Notes: generated by a model from the letters alone, not told the origin. Shown: positions 43,928 to 52,350, numbered from the stretch's first letter. The stretch: DNA of 64,000 nt from Ruminococcus sp. (GCA_017473955.1 JAFUIK010000049.1:1-64000); one strand, 5' to 3'. Translations and numbers: made by a program.

Positions 43928-45040
43928 TCATCCAAAAATAGTTCTGTAACCTGTTTGTTCTTTGGACTGTCTCACTTTATCTTTAGCAAGCTCAACACCA
44001 CACAGTGCCATTTTGTGCTTTTCTTCTTCTGTAAGTTCATAAAAATCATCCAAAGCTTTTGCAAACATAGCTGTGTCAAGTGGCAATACATAACCTGCTT
44101 TTTTTTCCTCCACTACTGCCCATGGAGTACGGTCGCTGATAATAGGTACACAACCTACAGACATAGCCTCAAAAACCACATGACCGTAATTTTCGCTCTT
44201 AGTAGGCAGTACCAAAACGTCCTGCTGTGACAGCACCTTCTGCACATCGTCGGACGGAACATCTCCTTCATATTTCCAGCGAATATCCGAATTCTTAAGT
44301 TTTTTTAGGCACTCGTTCCAATATTCAGGCTCCTGTATTGGCCCAAAAAGTGTTAATTCTACGTTTTTGTTTTTCATCCGTGATACAGCGTCAATCACAA
44401 CCATTGGATTCTTGTGCTCGCAAATACGGGACAAAAACGCTATTTTCATCGGTCCTTGCGGTTTATCCATTAATCCTGGAACCGTGGTTCTCGGCAAATC
44501 TTCTGCAACAACATAATTAATGTTGTTGCCAATAACTCTTTTTACATCTTCAGCCTCGAGTTCCGATGTAACAGACCAAACAACATCTTTAAATACTCCA
44601 AGAATCTTGCATAAAGTAATAAATACTTTTTTCTTCAACGCCTTTTGAGCTAAGGCACTTTCAGAAAAAACTCCCATTGACGCAAGAGCAACCTTGCAGC
44701 TTATCTTATTTCTTTTGTTGAGCAACAAGGTTTTGTAGCCATACTCATCGTAAAAACTACATAAATAAACCACATCTTTACCTTCTATCAAGGATAAAAG
44801 CAATTCGTCAGTAAAACCGCCTTGCTCAACATAAAACACCTTGGCTTTTCCTACCTGATTCCATTCTCCCACCTTAACATCAGGATAAGGCTGTGTATCA
44901 CCTTGATCCCTGTCCCAACAAGCTATATGGATGTCATACTCGTCGCCAAGAGCCTCGGATATATTAATAAGGGTTCTTAGCGGTCCGCCATCCTTGTGAC
45001 CGGGAAGATATCGTCCCGCTAAAATCAGTATTTTTTTCAT
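43928..45040 (-). CDS. Glycosyltransferase family 4
   Basis: A 370-residue GT-B glycosyltransferase. The N-terminal Gly-Arg-Tyr-Leu-Pro-Gly-His-Lys-Asp-Gly-Gly-Pro-Leu-Arg-Thr is the glycine-rich acceptor loop. Ile-Ala-Phe-Leu-Ser-Arg-Ile-Cys-Glu-His-Lys-Asn and Pro-Thr-Lys-Ser-Glu-Asn-Tyr-Gly-His-Val-Val-Phe-Glu-Ala (EX7E) mark the donor domain. The preceding gene overlaps its start by 4 bp, indicating coupled translation. Confidence 0.87.
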   Translation of the reverse strand: MKKILILAGRYLPGHKDGGPLRTLINISEALGDEYDIHIACWDRDQGDTQPYPDVKVGEWNQVGKAKVFYVEQGGFTDELLLSLIEGKDVVYLCSFYDEYGYKTLLLNKRNKISCKVALASMGVFSESALAQKALKKKVFITLCKILGVFKDVVWSVTSELEAEDVKRVIGNNINYVVAEDLPRTTVPGLMDKPQGPMKIAFLSRICEHKNPMVVIDAVSRMKNKNVELTLFGPIQEPEYWNECLKKLKNSDIRWKYEGDVPSDDVQKVLSQQDVLVLPTKSENYGHVVFEAMSVGCVPIISDRTPWAVVEEKKAGYVLPLDTAMFAKALDDFYELTEEEKHKMALCGVELAKDKVRQSKEQTGYRTIFG

Positions 45041-45852
45041 TTCTTATCTTTTCCTTCTAACTGTTCATATATCTTAGCATCAACTATAAATCTGTACCAA
45101 TAAGCCTGAAGATAAATGAATATCCTACCAGCTTCCCCATCCAAGAAACCTAGCTGTATGTAATACCTGTACCAGTAGTAAAGTCTAGCTCTAAAATAAC
45201 GTGGTAATCGATAATAAAAGCCTCGTTTTTGCTTTTGAGCTTCATTACCACCGGTCATATCACTTTGGGTATTATACATCTGTAATTCGAGCTGACTGTA
45301 CCAAATATGCTTACTAAGCCAAGCGTCTAATCCCTTATAATCGTAATGTATCAAATCACTGTTAAGTTTCTTTACAGCACCATCAACAATGATATGCTCA
45401 TCCATCAGTTTATCCTCTACACGACCTGTCCCAAAACGGAACAAACGTAAAAAATATGGCTTATGCGTACCACCGTGCTTAATCCATTTATTCATAAAAT
45501 AAATACGCCAACGCATTTCATAGCCGTTAACATCTTTAGATTCTTCGCTGGCTAGCTTTTCTCTAATTTCACAAGCAAGCTCCTTAGAAATACGTTCATC
45601 AGCGTCAAGTCGAAATACCCATTCTGTGTTAATATTACAGTTATCTAATGCCCAGTTAAACTGGCGAGCGTGTCCTACCCATTCGTGGTATACAGCCTCA
45701 GCTCCGTTGTTTTTTGCTAGTTCAACAGTGTTGTCTGTACTACCACTATCAACAACAATAACACGTTTAGCAATCATTTTCGCTGATTCTATACATGCCT
45801 TAATATTTTTTTCTTCATTTTTTGTCAGAACAATTACGGTGATATCATTCAT
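45037..45852 (-). CDS. Glycosyltransferase family 2
   Basis: A 271-residue inverting GT-A glycosyltransferase. Ile-Val-Leu-Thr-Lys-Asn-Glu-Glu-Lys-Asn-Ile opens the nucleotide-binding fold, Val-Asp-Ser-Gly-Ser-Thr-Asp-Asn-Thr lies in loop 2, and Arg-Leu-Asp-Ala-Asp-Glu-Arg is the DXD metal site. The basic Trp/Tyr-rich end (about 200-260) suggests membrane association, as in WaaE-like or WcaA-like enzymes. Its donor is unknown. It is 8 bp after the split WbuB-like gene, so it remains translatable whatever the state of that gene. Confidence 0.88.
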   Translation of the reverse strand: MNDITVIVLTKNEEKNIKACIESAKMIAKRVIVVDSGSTDNTVELAKNNGAEAVYHEWVGHARQFNWALDNCNINTEWVFRLDADERISKELACEIREKLASEESKDVNGYEMRWRIYFMNKWIKHGGTHKPYFLRLFRFGTGRVEDKLMDEHIIVDGAVKKLNSDLIHYDYKGLDAWLSKHIWYSQLELQMYNTQSDMTGGNEAQKQKRGFYYRLPRYFRARLYYWYRYYIQLGFLDGEAGRIFIYLQAYWYRFIVDAKIYEQLEGKDKK

Positions 45853-45860
45853 AAAAACAC

Positions 45861-47058
45861 TTATCTTTCAAAATATTCATCCAGCCCATCCATAATGGCC
45901 TGCTTATCAAAATGCTTTTCATAATAGCCACGACTATTTTCAGCCATAATGGACAAGTCTTCTTTTTTGAGCTTCAATATCTGCTGTGCGAGAGCCTTAT
46001 CGTCACCAATAGGGGCACATAGTCCGCAACCAGCTTCTTCGATAATTCGCTGTGTTTCTCCAAAAGCGGACGCAATTATCGGCATACCGCATGCCATATA
46101 ACTCTGTAGCTTTGCGGGAATAGTCATTTTCCATAGCTCAGCATTCTGGAAGGAAATGAATGCTGCGTCACAAGCAGCAAGTAGTTGAGGTATATATTCA
46201 GCAGGCTGTCGCTCTACCAAAACAAACATATCTGAAACTCCACACTGCGAAATCTCTCTTTCAAACTCTTCGCGATATCTGCCATCGCCAACTATAACAA
46301 ACTCTATGTTTTCATCTTTTAAAAGCTGAGCTGTTTTTGGCAAAATATCAAGCCCCTGTGCCTGACCGATATTACCTGTAAACACAACCTTAAACTTATC
46401 GTTTAGAGGTATTTCAGGAACAGACGCTCTCGTCACAGGTACATAAAAATCCTCCGCGTATTGCGGCAGATAATGCACCTTTTCTTTGTTTTTTACTCTC
46501 TTTTGAATCTCTTTAACAAAACTCGGAGAAGTAGCAAAAATATCTGTACAATTCTTGTATATATAATTAACCATTCTGCTGATTGGCTTAATGACAACAG
46601 GAGATGTAATACCGGTTACTATCTCCACATTTTCAGGCCATAAATCCTGAACGTACAAGTAATTAGGCACCTTGTGTTTTTTGGTATACCATACACCGAT
46701 TAATGCCTGTGTCATCGGCGAAACCTCAAAAGTAAAAACGTAATCTGCTTTAAGCTTAGTTTTTAGTTTCCAAAAAAAAACCCGAAACAACAAACGAGAT
46801 GTAGTTTAAAAACAATTTCAGCGAGTTGTGGCCTCGTGCTACAATAGGAATTCTTATGATGTCCACGCCATTCCAATTCTCAAATCGTTTTTCCTTGGTG
46901 CTATACCCATCGTAAAATACACCCTGCGGATAGTTAGGGATACCGGTTAAAACGGTAACTTTATATCCTCTTTTTATCCACTCAAGACACATATCGTTGA
47001 TACGAAACGGTTCGGGATAAAAATATTGAGTTATTACAAGGATATGCTTCTTACTCAT
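45861..47058 (-). pseudogene. WbuB-like glycosyltransferase (GT4) split by a T9 tract, possibly phase-variable
   Basis: Two overlapping frames, 47058 to 46756 (100 residues) and from about 46793 to 45861 (310 residues), are the two parts of one GT4 enzyme of about 400 residues. The first has Val-Ile-Thr-Gln-Tyr-Phe-Tyr-Pro-Glu and Gly-Ile-Pro-Asn-Tyr-Pro-Gln-Gly. The second has Phe-Glu-Val-Ser-Pro-Met-Thr-Gln, Gln-Asp-Leu-Trp-Pro-Glu-Asn, Val-Val-Phe-Thr-Gly-Asn-Ile-Gly-Gln-Ala-Gln-Gly and Ile-Pro-Ala-Lys-Leu-Gln-Ser-Tyr. They part at a run of nine T on the coding strand (46772-46780). Eight T would join them without loss. Known WbuB enzymes add L-FucNAc in systems with fnlABC, and capEFG are in this operon. 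Slippage switching, decay, or a base-count error are all possible. Confidence 0.85.
46772..46780. repeat. Homopolymer A9/T9 tract inside a coding region
   Basis: Nine A on the plus strand (nine T on the coding strand), flanked by GGG and GG on the coding strand, at the exact point where the two WbuB-like frames part. Such tracts favour replication or transcription slippage. Confidence 0.9.
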
Positions 47059-47930
47059 TTGTGTTTCTCCGTATTTTCAATACTCTCTTTTAGTGTATAT
47101 TTTCTGTAGTTTTCTTTATATTCGCTTAGTTCCATATCATAAGCAAGGTTACCAAATGCTTTATTAACAAGACCTGTAAACTTACTCATTATCTTAAGTG
47201 CCCAAGAAAAGCCTTTGATAAGAACTATATTTTTGCCGTTAACCTGACTGATCATTTTAACAAGCTCGGATGTATTTGTGTACTCAGAATTCTGAGGAAG
47301 AAAAACTCCGTGCTCATTGTTATCAATCATCAGCTTAATAAACTCCACCAAATTGCCAATATAAAGCATAGAACGCTCATTTTTCACGTAAGGGAACACC
47401 GGTAGCTTCCTTGCGAATTTGGACAAAGTCGGATAATTTCCCTTACAGCCCTCACCGTAAATCATCGGCGGTCTGAGTATCACAATATTAAAGCTTTCAT
47501 CTTCAAGTAATACCAAACCATTTTCAGCTTTAACCTTGCTATCTCCGTAATAATTCGCTGGAGTCATCGGTGTATCTTTTGTAATGCGTTTTAGTTTACC
47601 AATCGGAGCACTTTCACCATACACACTTGCACTTGACATAAAAATAAACTGTTTGACGCCTTCCGCTTTTGCTTTCTTGGCAGTTTCAATAGCAAGTTCA
47701 GTGTTAACGGTGTAATATATCGACTTTCTGTCATCACTGATTTTACCAAAATCCGAATGTGCAATACCGGCTACATGAAACACAACATCATACTGACAAA
47801 AGCTCATATCTCGCCAACCGCCGTCAATCATATCCACAGTATCGACAATATAGCCTTCAAATTGTCTGATATAATTCTCAAACGAGGTTCCGATGTAACT
47901 GTCCTTACCGGTTATTAATATCTTTTTCAT
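47055..47930 (-). CDS. NAD-dependent epimerase/4-keto-sugar reductase
   Basis: A 291-residue extended-SDR enzyme. It begins Ile-Leu-Ile-Thr-Gly-Lys-Asp-Ser-Tyr-Ile-Gly, with Ser-Ser-Ala-Ser-Val-Tyr-Gly and Tyr-Tyr-Gly-Asp-Ser-Lys (YxxxK). It resembles reductases that pair with a membrane-bound dehydratase and an initiating transferase to make UDP-QuiNAc or UDP-FucNAc. Placed directly after the initiating transferase (4-bp overlap) and before the WbuB-like gene (4-bp overlap), it probably supplies the first or second sugar. The product configuration cannot be told from sequence. Confidence 0.78.
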   Translation of the reverse strand: MKKILITGKDSYIGTSFENYIRQFEGYIVDTVDMIDGGWRDMSFCQYDVVFHVAGIAHSDFGKISDDRKSIYYTVNTELAIETAKKAKAEGVKQFIFMSSASVYGESAPIGKLKRITKDTPMTPANYYGDSKVKAENGLVLLEDESFNIVILRPPMIYGEGCKGNYPTLSKFARKLPVFPYVKNERSMLYIGNLVEFIKLMIDNNEHGVFLPQNSEYTNTSELVKMISQVNGKNIVLIKGFSWALKIMSKFTGLVNKAFGNLAYDMELSEYKENYRKYTLKESIENTEKHK

Positions 47931-48550
47931 TGCTTTTTCGCTTCCTCTTTTTTAGAAAGTTCTCCCGTACCGCCTTCGACAACACCATCGCTTTTGAAGA
48001 CGCTTACAATCGACAACAAGAAACATTTTATGTCAAACCATAAACTGATATTTTTCGCATAATCGCCGTCAAGCTTAGCTTTAACAGGGATTTCGAGCTC
48101 ATCTCTACCATTTATCTGAGCCCAGCCTGTAAGTCCCGGTACAACGTCGTTAGCTCCGTATTTATCGCGTTCTGCAATCAAATCATCCTGATTCCAAAGT
48201 GCAGGTCGCGGACCGATAATGCTCATATTTCCAACAAAAATATCCCAAATTTGCGGAAGCTCATCAAGGCTTGATTTTCTCAGGAATTTACCGACCTTTG
48301 TGATATACTGCTCAGGGTTTTCAAGCTGATGCGTCGGAACATCGTGTGGGGTGCTCATCTTCATAGAACGGAATTTATGTAGCTTGAAGTAGGTTTTGTT
48401 AACACCCACTCTTTTCTGCGTAAAAAATGCAGGGCCGGGATCATCAATCTTAATTGCGATTATAAGACCCAAAAACAGCCATGAAAGGAACACAAGTGCT
48501 AAAAATGATAATACGATGTCCAGTAGTCTTTTAAAAAACTTTGCGTACAT
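47927..48550 (-). CDS. Undecaprenyl-phosphate sugar-1-phosphate transferase (initiating)
   Basis: A 207-residue monotopic bacterial sugar transferase. One N-terminal hydrophobic re-entrant helix (about 10-35) precedes Asp-Asp-Pro-Gly-Pro-Ala-Phe-Phe-Thr-Gln-Lys-Arg-Val-Gly, Lys-Phe-Arg-Ser-Met, Ser-Leu-Asp-Glu-Leu-Pro-Gln and Gly-Pro-Arg-Pro-Ala. It moves a sugar phosphate onto undecaprenyl phosphate and so starts the repeat unit. PglC-size proteins use bacillosamine-, QuiNAc- or FucNAc-type donors. I start it at ATG 48550, with GAGGGG 6 nt upstream. It is the first gene of the long operon. Confidence 0.92.
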   Translation of the reverse strand: MYAKFFKRLLDIVLSFLALVFLSWLFLGLIIAIKIDDPGPAFFTQKRVGVNKTYFKLHKFRSMKMSTPHDVPTHQLENPEQYITKVGKFLRKSSLDELPQIWDIFVGNMSIIGPRPALWNQDDLIAERDKYGANDVVPGLTGWAQINGRDELEIPVKAKLDGDYAKNISLWFDIKCFLLSIVSVFKSDGVVEGGTGELSKKEEAKKQ

Positions 48551-48609
48551 AATTAACCCCTCAAATTTCATCGGAGCACACTGCCCCACAATCCCATTTT
48601 ATCTTTCTT

Positions 48610-48638
48610 ATTCTACTATAAAACATATATATTGTCAA
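48610..48638 (-). promoter_or_regulatory. Main promoter of the polysaccharide operon
   Basis: On the minus strand, a perfect TTGACA (48633-48638), a 17-bp spacer and TAGAAT (48610-48615) lie 60 bp before the initiating transferase and just past the galE terminator. Confidence 0.75.
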
Positions 48639-48648
48639 TTAATCGACA
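48633..48648. promoter_or_regulatory. Near-perfect palindrome over the -35 box of the polysaccharide promoter
   Basis: TGTCAATTAATCGACA is a 16-bp palindrome except for one mismatched pair. It covers the -35 hexamer and is placed like an operator. No regulator gene is identifiable beside it. Confidence 0.45.
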
Positions 48649-48724
48649 GTTTTTATCACTCCTGGTAATATCTATCAAAAACAGCTTGTTTATGCGATTT
48701 TTTAGCGTTTTTCGTCAAACAATA

Positions 48725-48755
48725 CAAAAAGCCCTCGGAAATTTCTCCGAGGGCT
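48725..48755 (-). terminator. Terminator of galE
   Basis: AGCCCTCGGA (48730-48739) pairs with TCCGAGGGCT (48746-48755). The minus-strand side continues TTTTTG. It separates the dehydratase-galE pair from the long operon. Confidence 0.88.
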
Positions 48756-48820
48756 CAAAATTTTTATCTATTTGATTAAAATTCAATAGCAGTTTTTATG
48801 CAATCATACGAAGTTTATGC

Positions 48821-49834
48821 TCAATCATAGCCATTTGGGTTATTCTTCTGCCAGTTCCAAGAATCACGACACATATCGTCTAAACCGAAATTCGCTGTCC
48901 AATTAAGCTGCTTATTAGCTTTTTCGGGGTCAGCTGTAACAATAGCAACATCGCCTGCACGTCTTTCCATAATTGCGTATGGAATTTCAAGGTCATTTAC
49001 CTTAGAGAAAGTCTTGACAATATCAAGCACGCTGTAGCCTGTTCCTGTACCAAGATTAAAAATTTCAGTTCCCTTATGTCCGTTATTAATATACTCAAGA
49101 GCTTTCAAATGACCGTTTGCGAGGTCGACAACGTGTATGTAATCACGCACACCTGTGCCGTCAGGAGTGTCATAATCGTCACCGAAAACACCGAGCTTTT
49201 CACGCTTGCCGACAGCAACCTGAGTGATATACGGCATAAGATTATTCGGAACACCATTAGGGCTTTCACCGATAAGACCGCTCTTGTGAGCTCCGATAGG
49301 ATTAAAGTATCTTAAAAGCACAACTGACAGCTCTTTATCTGCAACAGTAGCGTCAGTAAGAATCTGCTCGTTAAACAGCTTTGTCCAACCGTAAGGGTTA
49401 GTACAGGAGGTTGGCATCCCCTCTTTGAGAGGCACCACCTTAGGCACACCGTAAACAGTTGCAGATGAGCTGAAAACGATTTTCTTAACATTAAACTCAC
49501 TCATCACCTCAAGCAGAGTAAGTGTAGTATCAAGGTTGTTTCTGTAATACATAGTAGGCTTTGCAACACTTTCGCCTACAGCCTTGTATCCGGCAAAATG
49601 AATTACAGCCTCTATATCACACTGTGAGAAAAGCTCACGCAGTGCCTCTTTGTCTGCAACATCAATTTTATAAACATCAACAGTTTTACCTGTAATCTGC
49701 TTAATGCGGTCAATAACCTTTTCACTTGCGTTATCAAAGTTGTCAGCGATTACCACCTCATAGCCGTTGTTTAAAAGCTCAACGCAGGTGTGACTTCCGA
49801 TATATCCGGCACCGCCGGTAAGAAGAACTTTCAT
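48821..49834 (-). CDS. galE: UDP-glucose 4-epimerase
   Basis: A 337-residue cytoplasmic extended-SDR enzyme interconverting UDP-glucose and UDP-galactose (and possibly the HexNAc forms). Leu-Thr-Gly-Gly-Ala-Gly-Tyr-Ile-Gly-Ser-His binds NAD. Ser-Ser-Ser-Ala-Thr-Val-Tyr-Gly and Asn-Pro-Tyr-Gly-Trp-Thr-Lys give the catalytic Ser and YxxxK. Arg-Tyr-Phe-Asn-Pro-Ile-Gly-Ala-His and Gly-Val-Arg-Asp-Tyr-Ile-His-Val are GalE hallmarks. It follows the dehydratase gene by 15 bp and shares its promoter. Confidence 0.95.
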   Translation of the reverse strand: MKVLLTGGAGYIGSHTCVELLNNGYEVVIADNFDNASEKVIDRIKQITGKTVDVYKIDVADKEALRELFSQCDIEAVIHFAGYKAVGESVAKPTMYYRNNLDTTLTLLEVMSEFNVKKIVFSSSATVYGVPKVVPLKEGMPTSCTNPYGWTKLFNEQILTDATVADKELSVVLLRYFNPIGAHKSGLIGESPNGVPNNLMPYITQVAVGKREKLGVFGDDYDTPDGTGVRDYIHVVDLANGHLKALEYINNGHKGTEIFNLGTGTGYSVLDIVKTFSKVNDLEIPYAIMERRAGDVAIVTADPEKANKQLNWTANFGLDDMCRDSWNWQKNNPNGYD

Positions 49835-49849
49835 AGTTTTTCTCCTGAA

Positions 49850-51742
49850 TTAACGATTAATTTTATGGTTGAAAGTAGGGACAATCTGAGAGAGCATATC
49901 AACAGTTTTGTCACTGTCATTTTGTTCAGCGTAACCACGCAAAGTGTCAAGCTTTGATAGAAGCTCATCAGGGTTGATATCAATCTGGTTGCCAATAAAA
50001 ATCTTTTTATTCGCAGTTGATTTCAAGCCCTCTTCATCCATCAAAAGCTCTTCAAAAAGCTTCTCACCAGGTCTGAGTCCGGTAAACCTGATTTCAACAT
50101 CTTTGTATGGCACCTTGCCGTACATTCTGATAAGATTTTCTGCAAGAGTTGTTATCTTGACAGGGTCACCCATATCAAGAACGAATATCTCGCCACCGCT
50201 TGCCATCGCACCAGCCTGAAGCACAAGTGATACAGCCTCAGGAATAGTCATAAAGTAACGAATGATGTCAGGGTGAGTAACCGTAACCGGCTTGCCTGAT
50301 TCTATCTGTCGTCTAAAAAGCGGAATAACCGAACCGTTTGAGCCAAGCACGTTACCAAAACGTGTGGTTACAAACTCGGTTTTAGAACCACTTTGTGACT
50401 TATACTGAACTATCATCTCACAGCAACGCTTTGTCGCACCCATAACGTTAGTCGGGTTAACAGCCTTATCAGTGGATATCATAACGAATTTTTCAACGCC
50501 GTGTTTTTCCGCAACAGTAACCATATTCCAGGTACCAAAGACGTTATTTTTAACCGCCTCAGCAGGGGAAGTTTCCATTAGCGGAACGTGCTTATGAGCA
50601 GCCGCGTGGAACACTACCTGAGGCTTATATTCCTTGAAAATAGCATCCATTTTATCGTAATCTCGAACGGACGCGATGAGTGTCACTAGATTAAGTGCGT
50701 CGTCATATTCAAGCTTTAACTCCTGCTGAATATCGTAAGCATTGTTCTCATAAATATCGACAATAATAACCTGCTTAGGATTGTATTTGGCAATCTGTCT
50801 TACAAGCTCGGAACCAATCGAGCCGCCACCGCCTGTAACCATACAAACCTTATTTTCTATGAAGCTTCTGATTTCAGTTTTATCAAAAGTAATCGGGTCT
50901 CTTCCTAAGAGATCCTCAATTTTAATATCCTTAACCTGACTTAATAGCTGTGGATTATTATCATCAAACAAAAGCTGGCTCAAATACGGAACCATTTTTA
51001 TCTTACACTCTGTCTGCGAGCACAGCTCCATAATCTCCTTACGCTCCTCCTGAGTACAGGACGGAATAGCGAAAAGAATAAGCTTGATTTTATACTCTTT
51101 ACAAATTTTCGGAATATCTCTTGTTACGCCGACAACCTCAACTCCCATCAGCTTAGTGTCGCGTTTTTTAGGGTCATCGTCAACAAGACAAACAGGCAAA
51201 ATATTCCTCGACGGATTGTTAGGGTCAGCATTAGCATTGGAGATATCGGTGAGAATCATTCTCGCTGCCTGACCCGCACCTACAATGAGTGTACGCTCGT
51301 AGTTTTCACTGCGTCCGACCTCAGTAAGACTTATAAAAGTACGCTTAAATATAAAGCGAAACAGTGTAATACTCGCAACTGTCACAACGAAATTGACCAC
51401 ATAAAACAGTGGATTGCCGTGTTTATCAGCGAGAGAAGCAAAAAAACCGCTTAAAAGCAAGCCTGCAGCAACACCTGCCGAGCAATAGAGATAATCCTTT
51501 TTATTGAATTCACGCCACACCTTTGTGTAAGCACCGCAGATGAAAAGTGAGAAGAAACAGAACAGTACATTCAAGAATACTATCCATGTTAATCTAACAT
51601 CGTTTACCTGAAATTTTTCTAACGGCAACTCAAAAATAACACACATAAGTGATACGATAAGACTAGACACCAAAGCAGATAAAGCCACCAACACAGCATC
51701 TACTATCATCAAAAGATTTTTCCCGAAATTGAACCTCTTCAT
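49850..51742 (-). CDS. Membrane-bound UDP-GlcNAc 4,6-dehydratase (CapD/PglF/WbpM type)
   Basis: A 630-residue protein. Four to five N-terminal helices (about 8-130) and a CoA-binding-like Rossmann domain (about 140-270) precede the SDR dehydratase, with Thr-Gly-Gly-Gly-Gly-Ser-Ile-Gly-Ser-Glu, Ser-Thr-Asp-Lys-Ala-Val-Asn-Pro-Thr-Asn-Val-Met-Gly-Ala-Thr-Lys and Arg-Phe-Gly-Asn-Val-Leu-Gly. It makes UDP-2-acetamido-4-keto-2,6-dideoxy-hexose for the reductase or the aminotransferase. I start it at ATG 51742, with GAGG 8 nt upstream; the longer frame overlaps its ribosome site. Its promoter carries an 18-bp palindrome across the -10 box. Confidence 0.92.
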   Translation of the reverse strand: MKRFNFGKNLLMIVDAVLVALSALVSSLIVSLMCVIFELPLEKFQVNDVRLTWIVFLNVLFCFFSLFICGAYTKVWREFNKKDYLYCSAGVAAGLLLSGFFASLADKHGNPLFYVVNFVVTVASITLFRFIFKRTFISLTEVGRSENYERTLIVGAGQAARMILTDISNANADPNNPSRNILPVCLVDDDPKKRDTKLMGVEVVGVTRDIPKICKEYKIKLILFAIPSCTQEERKEIMELCSQTECKIKMVPYLSQLLFDDNNPQLLSQVKDIKIEDLLGRDPITFDKTEIRSFIENKVCMVTGGGGSIGSELVRQIAKYNPKQVIIVDIYENNAYDIQQELKLEYDDALNLVTLIASVRDYDKMDAIFKEYKPQVVFHAAAHKHVPLMETSPAEAVKNNVFGTWNMVTVAEKHGVEKFVMISTDKAVNPTNVMGATKRCCEMIVQYKSQSGSKTEFVTTRFGNVLGSNGSVIPLFRRQIESGKPVTVTHPDIIRYFMTIPEAVSLVLQAGAMASGGEIFVLDMGDPVKITTLAENLIRMYGKVPYKDVEIRFTGLRPGEKLFEELLMDEEGLKSTANKKIFIGNQIDINPDELLSKLDTLRGYAEQNDSDKTVDMLSQIVPTFNHKINR

Positions 51743-51782
51743 AAAATCATCCTCATAGCAAAAAGTACGCATACTTGCATAC

Positions 51783-51800
51783 GATAAGTATATACTTATC
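51783..51800. promoter_or_regulatory. 18-bp perfect palindrome over the -10 box (candidate operator)
   Basis: GATAAGTATATACTTATC reads identically on both strands and covers the entire -10 hexamer of the dehydratase promoter. Its size and place are those of a repressor operator. AAGTATATACTT cores are common in operators of XRE-type repressors, but no such gene is in the window. Confidence 0.6.
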
Positions 51801-51815
51801 CTACAACAATGTCAA
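51787..51815 (-). promoter_or_regulatory. Sigma-A-type promoter of the dehydratase-galE unit
   Basis: On the minus strand, a perfect TTGACA (51810-51815), a 17-bp spacer and TATACT (51787-51792) give a predicted leader of about 40 nt. Confidence 0.75.
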
Positions 51816-51927
51816 CAAAAACCTATATTTCGACACACCCTCACCTTATACGCTTTTCATAAATTTCGCGGTAATAAATACAGGGTATCTTTCATATAAA
51901 TATACCACAACAACACGGAGGTTACTT

Positions 51928-52188
51928 ATGAAAGATAACGTCGAAGAACGTGCCGTACAGCTCGGAGAATACATAGCTAAAAACAACGCGACAGTACGAC
52001 TCACAGCAAAAAAATACAACGTTAGCAAGAGCACTGTACATAAGGACGTAAGCGAAAGATTAAAGACAATAAATATGCCACTTTATAAACAGGTAAGACA
52101 GGTGCTTGAAAAAAACAAGCAAGAACGTCACATCAGAGGTGGCAAAGCAACAAAAGAAAAATACAGAAAAATTGCACAAAACGAATAG
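51928..52188 (+). CDS. spoIIID: Sporulation transcription factor SpoIIID
   Basis: An 86-residue DNA-binding protein of the mother cell, which adjusts the sigma-E regulon and prepares sigma-K expression. The helix-turn-helix is clear: Ala-Thr-Val-Arg-Leu-Thr-Ala-Lys-Lys-Tyr-Asn-Val-Ser-Lys-Ser-Thr-Val-His-Lys-Asp (about 23-42), followed by the basic end Arg-Gly-Gly-Lys-Ala-Thr-Lys-Glu-Lys-Tyr. Length and order match B. subtilis SpoIIID throughout. I use ATG 51928, with GGAGG 7 nt upstream, not the 51 codons read through before it. An imperfect sigma-E-like element (ATAAAT, about 14 bp, AATACA) may lie at 51858-51885. It stands apart from other sporulation genes here. Confidence 0.93.
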   Translation: MKDNVEERAVQLGEYIAKNNATVRLTAKKYNVSKSTVHKDVSERLKTINMPLYKQVRQVLEKNKQERHIRGGKATKEKYRKIAQNE

Positions 52189-52198
52189 AGCAATCCCT

Positions 52199-52233
52199 TA
52201 AGCAGGCAAAAGGTGTGTCTTTTTGCCTGCTTA
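52199..52233. terminator. Terminator of spoIIID
   Basis: TAAGCAGGCAAAA (52199-52211) pairs perfectly with TTTTGCCTGCTTA (52221-52233); T-rich DNA follows. Confidence 0.85.
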
Positions 52234-52274
52234 TTCTGCTGTATAGCGTAAGTCTTGTAAAACTCAACTCCCTC

Positions 52275-52303
52275 TTTACTTTGTGGATGAAAAGTAGTAT
52301 AAT
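52275..52303 (+). promoter_or_regulatory. Sigma-A-type promoter of the DegT aminotransferase
   Basis: TTTACT (52275-52280), a 17-bp spacer and a perfect TATAAT (52298-52303) lie 47 bp before the ATG. Confidence 0.62.
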
Positions 52304-52350
52304 CAGCGTGGTATGTAATGTAATTTGTGTTTACACAAGGAGATATTGCT

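Noticed and set aside
46756..47058. The 100-residue glycosyltransferase piece as an independent small gene
   Set aside because: It contains only the N-terminal part of a GT4 fold and joins the next frame at the T9 tract.
51775..51927. An N-terminal extension of SpoIIID
   Set aside because: The extra codons overlap the divergent promoter and palindrome, and SpoIIID proteins begin at the Met with a good ribosome site at 51928.
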